This document shows positions 44,365 to 52,669 of a stretch of 64,000 nucleotides of DNA, piece by piece. The position numbers and the translations under genes were made by a program. Positions within the stretch are counted from its first letter, which is position 1. Each line of letters opens with the position of its first letter. The stretch lies in contig OZ244981.1 in NCBI GenBank assembly GCA_965223085.1, forward strand, positions 930,001 through 994,000. Direction: 5' to 3'. This stretch comes from CBDCVO01 sp965223085 (lineage in GTDB: Bacteria > Pseudomonadota > Gammaproteobacteria > Ga0077536). The notes under the pieces were generated by a model. The model saw nothing but the letters and a program-made list of their open reading frames with translations. It was not told the DNA's origin and ran no database searches.

Positions 44365-44775
44365 CTACAGTGAACTTATCGCGGCGCTGATCGTCCGGCT
44401 AACATAGTCAGGTGAACCTTGCGCGCCCATGCTCGCGCGCACGTTCAGCGCAAAAACGTGATAACTATCCGCACCTTCGGTGACCGGAATGGCGTTACAG
44501 TCGATCACAGCTTGGAAACCGTTTAAGGCACCACCGCTTAAGTTGAAGTTGGTACCGCTTGTTACGCAGGCGCCGCTGGTCACGACCTCCGCCGCCGCCC
44601 AATCGAGCGCGCTTTGCGCCGCAAAATGAGCACGTGCGCCTAACAAACCCATGGTGCTCGTTGCTTGTTGCACCGTACCGACTCTCACCATATAGGCCGC
44701 GATCAGCGCCACGACGACGATCAAAAATATTGCCGCTACGATACCGACACCACGTTGTTTTGTCAGCGCTTTCAC
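44365..44775 (-). CDS. mshP: MSHA biogenesis protein MshP-like (PilX-like)
   Basis: The 136-residue product has a prepilin-like N-terminus ending in KQRG followed by a long hydrophobic helix (VGIVAAIFLIVVVALIAA, about residues 10-27), then a soluble domain with a Cys pair (GACVTSG and VIDCN). It lacks the Glu5 of most pilins, as MshP and PilX/GspK-like proteins often do. Last of the minor pilins; the start (GTG) overlaps mshO by 4 bases. Confidence 0.75.
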   Translation of the reverse strand: MKALTKQRGVGIVAAIFLIVVVALIAAYMVRVGTVQQATSTMGLLGARAHFAAQSALDWAAAEVVTSGACVTSGTNFNLSGGALNGFQAVIDCNAIPVTEGADSYHVFALNVRASMGAQGSPDYVSRTISAAISSL

Positions 44776-45659
44776 GGCGCGTTGGAAACGTGAACTTGTT
44801 GCAGCAAGCTTACCGTTTCGTCATTACCGTCAACATTTTGATCGACAAAAACCACCCGCATGGTCACCAGACCAGCTCGTGAGGCAGTACCAGGCTCGTA
44901 ACTGAACTGACAGGATTGCACTTTGTTCGCGAGTTGCTGCGCGCTACCGCCCGGCGGTGCGATTTGCGTGGCCGCAATAGGATAATTGTCGTAACGATAC
45001 AGAACCCCGCCCACGCACATGAACGTCACTGGCGTATCGACAATGTGAAAACGTTGGTAGGGAGACGGATAGGGAAACGGTGTGCCGCCGTCGCTGCGAT
45101 CGAAACCGATCAGGGCCGCTGTGGTATCCAAGATCGCAAGGCCGGCGATATTGTCACCGCAGTAGGCGTTGGTGCGCTGACCAATCGTGCCGAGCGCACA
45201 ATCGCTGGGAGCGCCGGTATTGAACACGACTACGCAATCAGCATTCCCCGCCAGGCAGTCGCCACGTCCGCCCGCGCCCGCGACGGCTTGCGAGGCACCA
45301 GCTAGCGGGCCCAAATAGTGAAAACTGTCGGCTAGCGCGGCAAAATCAAGTGCATCGCTCAAGGGATCCGCAGGATCGGGCACGCGACGATAGCGACCGC
45401 CGCTACTCGTGCGCAAGAATTCCAGCGCATTGCCCGTCGCCGCGATGCGCACGCTATTAGGTAGCGCGAGACGGAGCTCGCGGGTCATACGCGAGAGCGC
45501 TGTTTCGGCTTGGTCGACAAGCCCGGCGCGTCGGTCGAGCTCGACAAAACTGCGGATCGGCATTGAGATATGGCGCCACACGAACGTGGCGAGGATCCCG
45601 GTGACCGCCATCACCGCAATGAACTCGACCAGGGTAAAGCCGCGCGCAGCGAGTCTCAC
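44772..45659 (-). CDS. mshO: MSHA minor pilin MshO-like
   Basis: The 295-residue product begins with a type IV prepilin signal (AARG then FTLVEFIAVMAVTGILATFV, cleavage after Gly7). The large C-terminal domain has several Cys (GDCLAGNADCVVVF, SDCALG, NAYCGD, FMCVGG) likely to form disulphides. Size and position match MshO, probably a pilus-tip or priming component. It starts with GTG and overlaps mshD by 4 bases. Confidence 0.8.
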   Translation of the reverse strand: MRLAARGFTLVEFIAVMAVTGILATFVWRHISMPIRSFVELDRRAGLVDQAETALSRMTRELRLALPNSVRIAATGNALEFLRTSSGGRYRRVPDPADPLSDALDFAALADSFHYLGPLAGASQAVAGAGGRGDCLAGNADCVVVFNTGAPSDCALGTIGQRTNAYCGDNIAGLAILDTTAALIGFDRSDGGTPFPYPSPYQRFHIVDTPVTFMCVGGVLYRYDNYPIAATQIAPPGGSAQQLANKVQSCQFSYEPGTASRAGLVTMRVVFVDQNVDGNDETVSLLQQVHVSNAP

Positions 45660-46225
45660 CGGATATTCGCTCGATAACTAGACAATACCAAACTCGCCGG
45701 CAGACCCGGATGGGTGACCGTTACATCGACGCGCAGGATTTCGCCTGAGTCGGCACGCAACGCCGGCTGGCCCAGGGTAGCGCCAGAATCGACGACGTTC
45801 ACGCTCACATTATAAGCACTCAAACCGGCTACTGCGGTAGCGCTGCGATCGCGGGCGCCGACGTCTGTCAGACCGGCATAGTCGCACACGTCGTCGTAGA
45901 CCGCGCGCCCGGCTTCCGGCGAAAAATTATTGCCGCCGCAACCTCCGGAACACGCGCTCGTGATGCATTCGTCACGGCAACCCGTGCTTGGATTGCCGTC
46001 GGGATCGTATTGCGGATCGCAAAAAGCGGCTTGCGAGATTTCTTCAAGGTAGGCGTGCGCGATGGCTGCCGCTTGTTCTTGAATCATCGGATCGGCGCTG
46101 CGGCTGGTTAGCGCAGAAACTGCTACCATCAAACTGGTCGTTGCGATCGCAATAATCGTAATCGTCGCCACGAGCTCTATCATCGTAACGCCGTGTTGCG
46201 CTGCTAGGTTGGCCCGCACGATCAT
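45656..46225 (-). CDS. mshD: MSHA minor pilin MshD-like
   Basis: The 189-residue product has a prepilin motif (AQHG followed by VTMIELVATITIIAIATTSL, cleavage after Gly12). Around residues 60-90 is a Cys-rich loop with the Ca-site-like DPDGNPSTG next to CRDECITSACSGGCGG. MshD-type proteins are minor pilins. It overlaps mshC by 4 bases and mshO by 4 bases, so expression is coupled. Confidence 0.8.
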   Translation of the reverse strand: MIVRANLAAQHGVTMIELVATITIIAIATTSLMVAVSALTSRSADPMIQEQAAAIAHAYLEEISQAAFCDPQYDPDGNPSTGCRDECITSACSGGCGGNNFSPEAGRAVYDDVCDYAGLTDVGARDRSATAVAGLSAYNVSVNVVDSGATLGQPALRADSGEILRVDVTVTHPGLPASLVLSSYRANIR

Positions 46226-46692
46226 TGCACCAGCCCGGTCTCGGCAGCGATCCTTAGTGACTTCGTCCCGATCTGGATCGACAAAGCGCTGGTCAACAAC
46301 GCGCCGCTAGTAGGGTCATGCGGGCGTCCAATGCGATCGAAATATAAGCTGGCGTTAGCGACACTGACACCGCTGGGCGCACGGCCGATGAATTCGTCGC
46401 CGTTGGGTGAGACTAAGGGCGTCAACGTGCCGCTGCGGTCGTTGCAGTCGCTACCGCCCTGCCAACGTTCAATGCGATACCCAAGCGCGGAGAATGCCAC
46501 CCGAATACTGCAACCCGACGCGAGCGCGTGTTTATGTGCATAACGCACTGCGGCCCGGGCCTCGGCCCGGTAGCCTTCCCGATCGAAGTTGTGGCGGGAA
46601 AAAAATCGCGGAATCGCGACCGAACTCAGAATGCCCGCGATCACCATTACCGTGATCAACTCGACTAAGGAAAAACCAAGCTGCGATCGCAT
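46222..46692 (-). CDS. mshC: MSHA minor pilin MshC-like
   Basis: The 156-residue product has a prepilin peptide (RSQLG then FSLVELITVMVIAGILSSVAIPRF, cleavage after Gly6, Glu5 present) and a globular domain with two Cys (SGCSIRV and SDCNDR) in the GspH-like range. It lies after the major pilin, separated by a hairpin. Order A-C-D-O-P follows the Vibrio msh locus. Confidence 0.8.
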   Translation of the reverse strand: MRSQLGFSLVELITVMVIAGILSSVAIPRFFSRHNFDREGYRAEARAAVRYAHKHALASGCSIRVAFSALGYRIERWQGGSDCNDRSGTLTPLVSPNGDEFIGRAPSGVSVANASLYFDRIGRPHDPTSGALLTSALSIQIGTKSLRIAAETGLVQ

Positions 46693-46718
46693 GGAGAGGC
46701 GTACCTTATGCCATCCGT

Positions 46719-46749
46719 TTAAAACGCGTCGGCCCCATGCGGGGGCCGA
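46719..46749 (-). terminator. Hairpin after the major pilin gene (partial terminator)
   Basis: A perfect 8-bp GC-rich stem (TCGGCCCC with GGGGCCGA, 46729-46736 and 46742-46749) with a 5-base loop lies about 90 bases beyond the pilin stop. A TTTT follows after 4 bases (46721-46724). It resembles a leaky terminator or an mRNA-stabilising stem, which would favour the major pilin over the minor pilins downstream. Confidence 0.6.
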
Positions 46750-46840
46750 ATGATTGTGCTTTGCTGTATCCGTGCCGTCGCATGCGTCTCGATGCGGCGG
46801 CGCCTCGATATGGTGGCGAGCGCCAAGGCCCGCCGCCCGG

Positions 46841-47263
46841 CTAGCAGCCGGTTGTCGTGACAGTTACGCTGGGAACCGAATTCACCGCCGCTTGGGTATA
46901 AGTAACTTGGCAATTAGTCAAGCTTGAACCTTGCGGTGTAAACACGCCTGTGGTGGCGTTGTAGGTGTAGCTGCTGCTGTCTTGTAGCACGTCGTCGATG
47001 GAAGCCAGATTCGGGTAACCGTTCGCTAAATTGATCGTCTGCCCCTCCATCGTCACGTTCGTTGCACTGGAGCCGTTTGCGAGCCATATCGCGTGGGCCA
47101 AAGCGGCGCCGCTTTTGAGGCTGCCGGCGAGACCGTTGAGCGACGCCGCGCGGGCTTCCGTTTCGAGACCGGAAAATCGAGGCAGCGCGAACGCCGACAA
47201 AATGCCGAGAATGACAATAACAGTAATGAGTTCAATGAGTGTAAAGCCGGATTGCCGTTTCAT
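46841..47263 (-). CDS. mshA: MSHA major pilin
   Basis: The 140-residue product has a short leader (MKRQSG) and mature N-terminus FTLIELITVIVILGILSAFALPRF, with Glu5, the signature of type IVa/IVb-like MSHA pilins. Two Cys near the end (TNCQV and final TTGC) would close the D-region loop. It is the only pilin at the mshB/mshA position, with its own 191-base upstream gap, where an isolated TTGACA (47390-47395, minus) is visible without a good -10. Confidence 0.85.
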   Translation of the reverse strand: MKRQSGFTLIELITVIVILGILSAFALPRFSGLETEARAASLNGLAGSLKSGAALAHAIWLANGSSATNVTMEGQTINLANGYPNLASIDDVLQDSSSYTYNATTGVFTPQGSSLTNCQVTYTQAAVNSVPSVTVTTTGC

Positions 47264-47454
47264 GAGCGGGACTCCATCAATTTAAATGATTGCGCGCTAG
47301 CCCCTTCTGACCACCGCTGGATTGCTCTAGCTATCGGCGCAAGAGAACCTGCGCTTGAGCAATTACCCGATGAATTTACGGTTTTGCGATGTCAAGCACA
47401 GATCTGCACTCGCAAGATGACGGCGCGGGATCCGTGAATGTCGGGCAGGCTTTG

Positions 47455-48681
47455 TCAGTGATTCATTTTCACGCTGGCGAGGTCCCACATCGGCAAGAAT
47501 ACGCCGAGGGCGAACACTAAGACCACCGCGGCGAGCACGACGATGAGCACCGGTTCTATCGCTTGGCTCAAGTTTTTCACATCTTGCGCGACTTCACGCT
47601 CGTAGTACGCAGCAATTTCGGCGATCAACTCGTCTACGGCCCCGGTTTGCTCGCCGACAGAAAACATTTGCAAGACCAATGCATCAAACATACCCGTCGC
47701 CGAGGCCGCGCGGGTGAGCGCCTCGCCACGTTCCACGCCGGTGCGCATATTGCGGATACGCTCGCCGATGAATTCGTTATCGACCGCATGAGACATGACG
47801 CTTAAGGCTTGCACCAGCGGTACTCCCGCCTGCAAGGACATAGCAAAACCGCGCGCAAAGCGACCAATTGTGGCGCGATAAACAATTTCACCTACGATCG
47901 GCAATTTGAGCTTGTAGCGATCCCACCGATAGCGGCCCGTTTCGCTCTGCAACCAATGCTTGAACATCACAACGAGTGCTGCAATTGCGAGCAACATCCA
48001 GTGCCAGTAATTCACGAATGCGTCTGAGGTCGCAAGAATCAGGCGCGTCGGCAGCGGCAACTCGACGCCGGCGCGCGCAAAGATCTGCGCAAATTGCGGT
48101 ACGACAACCACATTTATTATCGTCACCGCCACCGCGATCGCAATGATGACAAACACAGGATACCGTAGTGCGCTCTTGACCTTCGCGCGAGTATCGCGAT
48201 CGCGCTCGAGATATTCGGACATGCTTAAGAAAGTTTCTTCGAGGCGTCCGGACTGCTCACCGATACGAATCGTGCTAATGAACAAGGCAGAAAAAATACG
48301 GGGATGGTGGGCGAGCCCCGAGGACAATTCGCGCCCCGATTCCAAATGCGAGCGAATGTCTTTGAGCGCAACAACGAACATCGGGTTACGTGAGGACTGG
48401 ATCAGACCGTTGAATGCCTGATTGATCGGCACACCGGCACGTAGCAGCGTATACATTTGTCGGCAAAACAACGCGAGTTCGTCGATACTCGGTTTACGTG
48501 CCCGCAACCGTCGCCGCAAGAGCTCGAAGACGTCGGCACGCTCATGGTACTCGTTGATCTCGATCGGGGTAATACCACTGTTGAGCAGCTGAGCGGCGAC
48601 TGCCTGGGCATTCGCCGCCTCGACGATCCCCTGCATGACATCGCCGCGACCGCCGCGACCGCGATAGTTAAAGCTCGCCAC
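47455..48681 (-). CDS. mshG: MSHA platform protein MshG (GspF/PilC family)
   Basis: The 408-residue inner-membrane protein contains two GspF domains (about residues 65-190 and 265-390) and three membrane segments, the last near the C-terminus (PVLIVVLAAVVLVFALGVFLP). FCRQMYTLLRAGVPI and IRIGEQSGRLEE are typical motifs. It transmits the motion of the ATPase to the pilins. Starts with GTG, 117 bases after mshE. Confidence 0.92.
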   Translation of the reverse strand: MASFNYRGRGGRGDVMQGIVEAANAQAVAAQLLNSGITPIEINEYHERADVFELLRRRLRARKPSIDELALFCRQMYTLLRAGVPINQAFNGLIQSSRNPMFVVALKDIRSHLESGRELSSGLAHHPRIFSALFISTIRIGEQSGRLEETFLSMSEYLERDRDTRAKVKSALRYPVFVIIAIAVAVTIINVVVVPQFAQIFARAGVELPLPTRLILATSDAFVNYWHWMLLAIAALVVMFKHWLQSETGRYRWDRYKLKLPIVGEIVYRATIGRFARGFAMSLQAGVPLVQALSVMSHAVDNEFIGERIRNMRTGVERGEALTRAASATGMFDALVLQMFSVGEQTGAVDELIAEIAAYYEREVAQDVKNLSQAIEPVLIVVLAAVVLVFALGVFLPMWDLASVKMNH

Positions 48682-48798
48682 GTTCTCTACCTACGCGCTA
48701 GCTCAGATATTGCACCACGCGCTCGCGGCGCTGGTGCCACTTGATTGATGTAAGAGGATTTTTCACTCGCAGTCCTCATGCAATAACCGCGCTCGGCT

Positions 48799-50508
48799 TC
48801 AATTGGTGTCAAGATCTGTGGCTACGCGCATCGCTTCGTTCAAGGTTGAGACGTGCGCTTTGGCGTAATCAACCGCAACAAAGTGCAGCGGACGATAGCC
48901 ACTACTGGCCGCAGCCGCGGCACCAAAACCCATCGTGTCGCCCTGACTCAAATACGTCGCCAGCGCGTCGTCGATTTCGAGCACCTCGTAGACGCCGATT
49001 CGCCCACGGTAACCGGTATTGTTGCAGCGATGACAACCTTCACCCTGTTGAAACTTGTATTCCGTAAGCGTCTCTAAGCCTTGCGCCTGCAACCACGCGA
49101 CTTCCTTCGCATCGGGGCGATGATCCGTGACACAGCCATCGCATAAACGGCGGATCAGGCGTTGCGCGAGAATCGCGTGCAAAGATGCCGCCAGCAAATA
49201 GCCGGGTGCGCCCATGTCGAGAAACCGACTGACCGTTGCGATCGCATCATTGGTGTGCAGCGTCGATAATACTAAGTGGCCGGTCATTGCTGCGCGCAGG
49301 CCGATTTCCATGGTCTCTTCGTCGCGCATCTCGCCCACCAGTACGATGTCTGGATCTTGTCGCAACGTCGTGCGTAGAATGCGCGCGAAATCCAATCCGA
49401 TATGATTATTCACCTGGACTTGATTGACGCGCGGCAAACGATACTCGACAGGATCTTCGACCGTAATGATCTTGCGCTCGGCGCGATTGAGACGTTTGAG
49501 TGTCGAGTACAGCGTTGTTGTTTTACCGCTGCCGGTCGGGCCAGTCACGACAATTAGACCGTGTGGTCGCTGAATGATCCCTAGAAAACGCGTGAGCAGA
49601 TCCTCCGGCATGCCCAGTTCGTCCAAATCAGGGATCCCCTCGGATTGATCGAGCAGGCGCATAACGATAGATTCGCCATGCTGCAAAGGCATGGTCGAAA
49701 GACGCACGTCGATCGTCTTATTGTCGGAGCGTACAGTGCAACGACCGTCTTGTGGCAATCGTTTCTCAGAGATATCGAGCCCCGACATGAGTTTCAAGCG
49801 TTGCACCAAAGCAGGCGCGATGCGTTTTTCGTTCAAAATTTGTTCGTGCAGAACCCCGTCGATGCGTTGTCGAATCCTCAACACCGTCTCATCCGGTTCG
49901 ATATGGATATCCGACGCCTTGATCCTCACCGCATCGTGAAACAACGTCTGAATTAAACGTACTACGGGCGCATCCGCAACATCAGCGCCAGCGGCCATCT
50001 GGTCGACATCAACGTCACTTTCGCTGAGCTCGTCACTCAACTGCTCCGCAATGCCCGAGATTTCATCACTTTGATGGTAAACGCGCTCGATGGCGTCGAT
50101 GAGGTCTTGTTCGCGCACCACTGCGACGTCTAAGGACCGTTTAACGAGCCGGGACAATTCATCGAAGGCAAAAATATTAGTCGGATCAGACATACCGACT
50201 TGTAGTACACCACTGCGTTCCTTTAGCGCAATGGCGCGGAAACGGCGCGCATGTATTTCTGGGATTAGCTTGACGACGGTCGGATCGAATTTGTAACGGG
50301 ACAGATCGACGAACGGCACCTTCAGTTGCTGAGCTAGAAACTGCAGCAGATCGTCTTCAGCAATATAGCCATTCTCGATCAATATGCGACCGAGCTTGCG
50401 GCCCGATTTTTTCTGGTCTGCGAGCGCAGTTTGCAACTGCTGTTCCGAAATTCGATTGTTCTCTACTAAGAGGTCACCGATGCGGAGTCTTTTGCGCACA
50501 GCGGCCAT
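48799..50508 (-). CDS. mshE: MSHA assembly ATPase MshE (GspE/PilB family)
   Basis: The 569-residue hexameric ATPase drives pilus extension. Walker A is GPTGSGKTTTLYS, followed by Asp and His boxes (EMRDEETMEIGLRAAMTGHLV, LSTLHTNDA) and a four-Cys zinc site (CDGC and CHRC). The N-terminus has two MshEN-type c-di-GMP motifs: RIGDLLVENNRI (9-20) and KLGRILIENGYI (38-49). The second is canonical. The first has Asn18 where Gly is usual. It lies between mshN and mshG. Confidence 0.95.
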   Translation of the reverse strand: MAAVRKRLRIGDLLVENNRISEQQLQTALADQKKSGRKLGRILIENGYIAEDDLLQFLAQQLKVPFVDLSRYKFDPTVVKLIPEIHARRFRAIALKERSGVLQVGMSDPTNIFAFDELSRLVKRSLDVAVVREQDLIDAIERVYHQSDEISGIAEQLSDELSESDVDVDQMAAGADVADAPVVRLIQTLFHDAVRIKASDIHIEPDETVLRIRQRIDGVLHEQILNEKRIAPALVQRLKLMSGLDISEKRLPQDGRCTVRSDNKTIDVRLSTMPLQHGESIVMRLLDQSEGIPDLDELGMPEDLLTRFLGIIQRPHGLIVVTGPTGSGKTTTLYSTLKRLNRAERKIITVEDPVEYRLPRVNQVQVNNHIGLDFARILRTTLRQDPDIVLVGEMRDEETMEIGLRAAMTGHLVLSTLHTNDAIATVSRFLDMGAPGYLLAASLHAILAQRLIRRLCDGCVTDHRPDAKEVAWLQAQGLETLTEYKFQQGEGCHRCNNTGYRGRIGVYEVLEIDDALATYLSQGDTMGFGAAAAASSGYRPLHFVAVDYAKAHVSTLNEAMRVATDLDTN

Positions 50509-50510
50509 GA

Positions 50511-51740
50511 TTAACCGCTCTTGTTCGTAAGTTCGACGTAACGACGGGTCACGTACTCACGCACGGTGTCACCGAGATGCCGGTCATTTATCGCGGTGCG
50601 ATAAGCCGCTAAAGCCGCCGGCACATCAGCGCGCGCTTCGAGCGAAATACCGAGGCCGGCCCACCACGCGCCTTGATTTGAATCGTGCGCAAGTAACGAC
50701 TGATACGTGGCGGCCGCGGCGTCGTGCAGGCCGAGCTGCTGTTCCAACGCGGCGCGCAGTGCGTAATATTCGGGATCCCCAGCAAGCGCCGGGTTCGCTT
50801 GCTGCAAGACGTGCAAGGCAGCCTCGGATTGATGGCGCTCATAGAGTAAGTGTGCCAACGGGCGCGCCAAACGTGGCTCGCCAGGCACTAAACGCAAACC
50901 GAGTGCCAAACTAGCTTCGGCATCCGCAAAACGTTGCATCTTGAGCAACACGACAGACTGGAGCTCTCGCGCCGAGATGTTTTTCGGATCCCGGTGCAGA
51001 ATCTCGGCGAGTGCTCGCAATGCTTCATCGTAACGCTTGGTACCAAGCAGATTGTGCGCATAGTCGAGTCTCGGCGCCGGATCGCGCCTCGCCCCTGTCG
51101 TACTGGTACTCGGGGTGCGCGTAAAACTCCCTGGCCTTTCGACGACCACCGAGCCGTGAGCATGGCGAGAGTGGCGCGCATCGACCGCAGTGCTGCTCGT
51201 AGATTTCACCCGCGCCGGCGCGGTGCTCGCGCTGCGCGTCGTCGCTTTTGCGGTGCTCGCCGCCGGTTGCGCCGCGGCTTGCGCATGCCCCGCACCGGAC
51301 TGTGAAAAGAGGCGTTTTTCCACGCGTTCTACCGCGTTTATGAGATCCTTGTCGAGCGCTGCCACGGCACTGCGGGATGCAGTATCAGACATATCGATAG
51401 CTTGTCCAGCGAGCGACGGTGTTGCGACGTTTTCGGCTAAGCGTAGCGGGGACGGCTTTGCTTGGAGTTCACGCAGCGGCGCTACTACCGGCAAATCCGG
51501 CCTAAGCTTCGCGCGACTAAGCGGTGCGAAGATCACACCGTTTTGCACTAGCGCGTAGAAATACGCACCACCCATGCCAAGCACGATTACGATCAAGGTC
51601 GATAACAATAGGCGCCGATGACTCTCAGTTTCGATTGCGAGTCCTGCCGCGACGTTAACGCCGTCGAGACTCTGATCACCGCTGCTAGTCCCACCGCGGC
51701 GTTGCTCGAGGTCGCGTAACATTTGATTAATCAAACTCAT
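50511..51740 (-). CDS. mshN: MSHA biogenesis protein MshN (TPR)
   Basis: The 409-residue product starts MSLINQMLRDLEQRRGG, the usual MshN start, has one membrane segment (about residues 40-62) and an Ala/Thr/Ser-rich linker, then C-terminal TPR-like repeats (LLGTKRYDEALRALAEILHRDP and later pairs). The ATG at 51740 was chosen over a 50-codon extension overlapping mshM. It probably aids assembly of the pilus machine in the periplasm. It ends 2 bases before mshE starts. Confidence 0.88.
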   Translation of the reverse strand: MSLINQMLRDLEQRRGGTSSGDQSLDGVNVAAGLAIETESHRRLLLSTLIVIVLGMGGAYFYALVQNGVIFAPLSRAKLRPDLPVVAPLRELQAKPSPLRLAENVATPSLAGQAIDMSDTASRSAVAALDKDLINAVERVEKRLFSQSGAGHAQAAAQPAASTAKATTRSASTAPARVKSTSSTAVDARHSRHAHGSVVVERPGSFTRTPSTSTTGARRDPAPRLDYAHNLLGTKRYDEALRALAEILHRDPKNISARELQSVVLLKMQRFADAEASLALGLRLVPGEPRLARPLAHLLYERHQSEAALHVLQQANPALAGDPEYYALRAALEQQLGLHDAAAATYQSLLAHDSNQGAWWAGLGISLEARADVPAALAAYRTAINDRHLGDTVREYVTRRYVELTNKSG

Positions 51741-51759
51741 CGTGATTAATGCCGCGCTA

Positions 51760-52629
51760 TCAGGACAACCACGACAAGGCATTCCAACGCCGGGCAAATG
51801 GTTTCCTACGACCTGTCGTGCGCGCGTCTCGGGTGTCCCGGATCGCGGCGCGCAAATGGGCTTTCTGGACGACGACGTCGCCGGCGCCAAAGGCGGCCAT
51901 TAGACTTTTGTGCGCCAGAATATTTACCAGCCGCGGAATACCGCCGCTGGCATCATACAAACTCTTCAACACCCGTCGCGTGAACAAGGGCGGACCGTCG
52001 TGTCCAGCTACGGCTAGCCGGTGCCCGATATAACTTGCTACACCGAGACGGTTCAGCGGTTGCAAATTATGGGAAAACGTAATGCGCTGACGCAATTGGC
52101 GTACCTGTCGTTGCGCCAATACGTCGTCCAATTCCGGCTGTCCAAACAAAACAACCTGCAATAGTTTCGTCTTCTCGGTTTCTAGATTCGTTAACAAGCG
52201 TAGCGCTTCGAGCGATTGCAGTGGGATCGCTTGCGCTTCATCGAGGCACACGACTACACGCTTTGAGGCATCGTGCAACGTCATCAAGCGCTCGGTTAAG
52301 GCTCGGATCAGCGCATGTTGGGTAACCCGCTTAGGGTAATCAACCTCGAGCTCGTCTGCTATCGAGAGCAATAAGCTCATCGCGCGCAGATAGGGGTTCG
52401 GTACGTAAGCAGACGCAAAATCCTCCCCTAGCGCGTTCAACAACGTGCGACACAGGATCGTCTTTCCGGTACCGACTTCGCCCGTTACTTTAACGACGCC
52501 TTCGCCGCTACGCAGCGCAACGAGCAAAACGTTCAGCCCGTCTTGGTGACCTGCGCCACCCATAAAAAACTGCGTGTCTGGCGTTAGCGTGAACGGCAAC
52601 TCGCGCAGCCCGAAATGACTTAAATACAT
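51760..52629 (-). CDS. mshM: MSHA biogenesis ATPase MshM (ExeA/GspA-like)
   Basis: The 289-residue AAA ATPase starts MYLSHFGLRELPFTLTPD and has Walker A GEVGTGKT (50-57), Walker B-like VVCLDEAQAIP and the sensor LLQVVLFGQPELDD. Related ExeA proteins help place the secretin. It is flanked by mshL (40-base gap) and mshN (19-base gap). Confidence 0.93.
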   Translation of the reverse strand: MYLSHFGLRELPFTLTPDTQFFMGGAGHQDGLNVLLVALRSGEGVVKVTGEVGTGKTILCRTLLNALGEDFASAYVPNPYLRAMSLLLSIADELEVDYPKRVTQHALIRALTERLMTLHDASKRVVVCLDEAQAIPLQSLEALRLLTNLETEKTKLLQVVLFGQPELDDVLAQRQVRQLRQRITFSHNLQPLNRLGVASYIGHRLAVAGHDGPPLFTRRVLKSLYDASGGIPRLVNILAHKSLMAAFGAGDVVVQKAHLRAAIRDTRDARTTGRRKPFARRWNALSWLS

Positions 52630-52669
52630 CGTCCACCTCTATGCAAAATGCAAAATCGTGGCGCCATAT

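Noticed and set aside
47390..47395. TTGACA upstream of the major pilin as a promoter
   Set aside because: No acceptable -10 at 16-18 bases; left as an isolated box.
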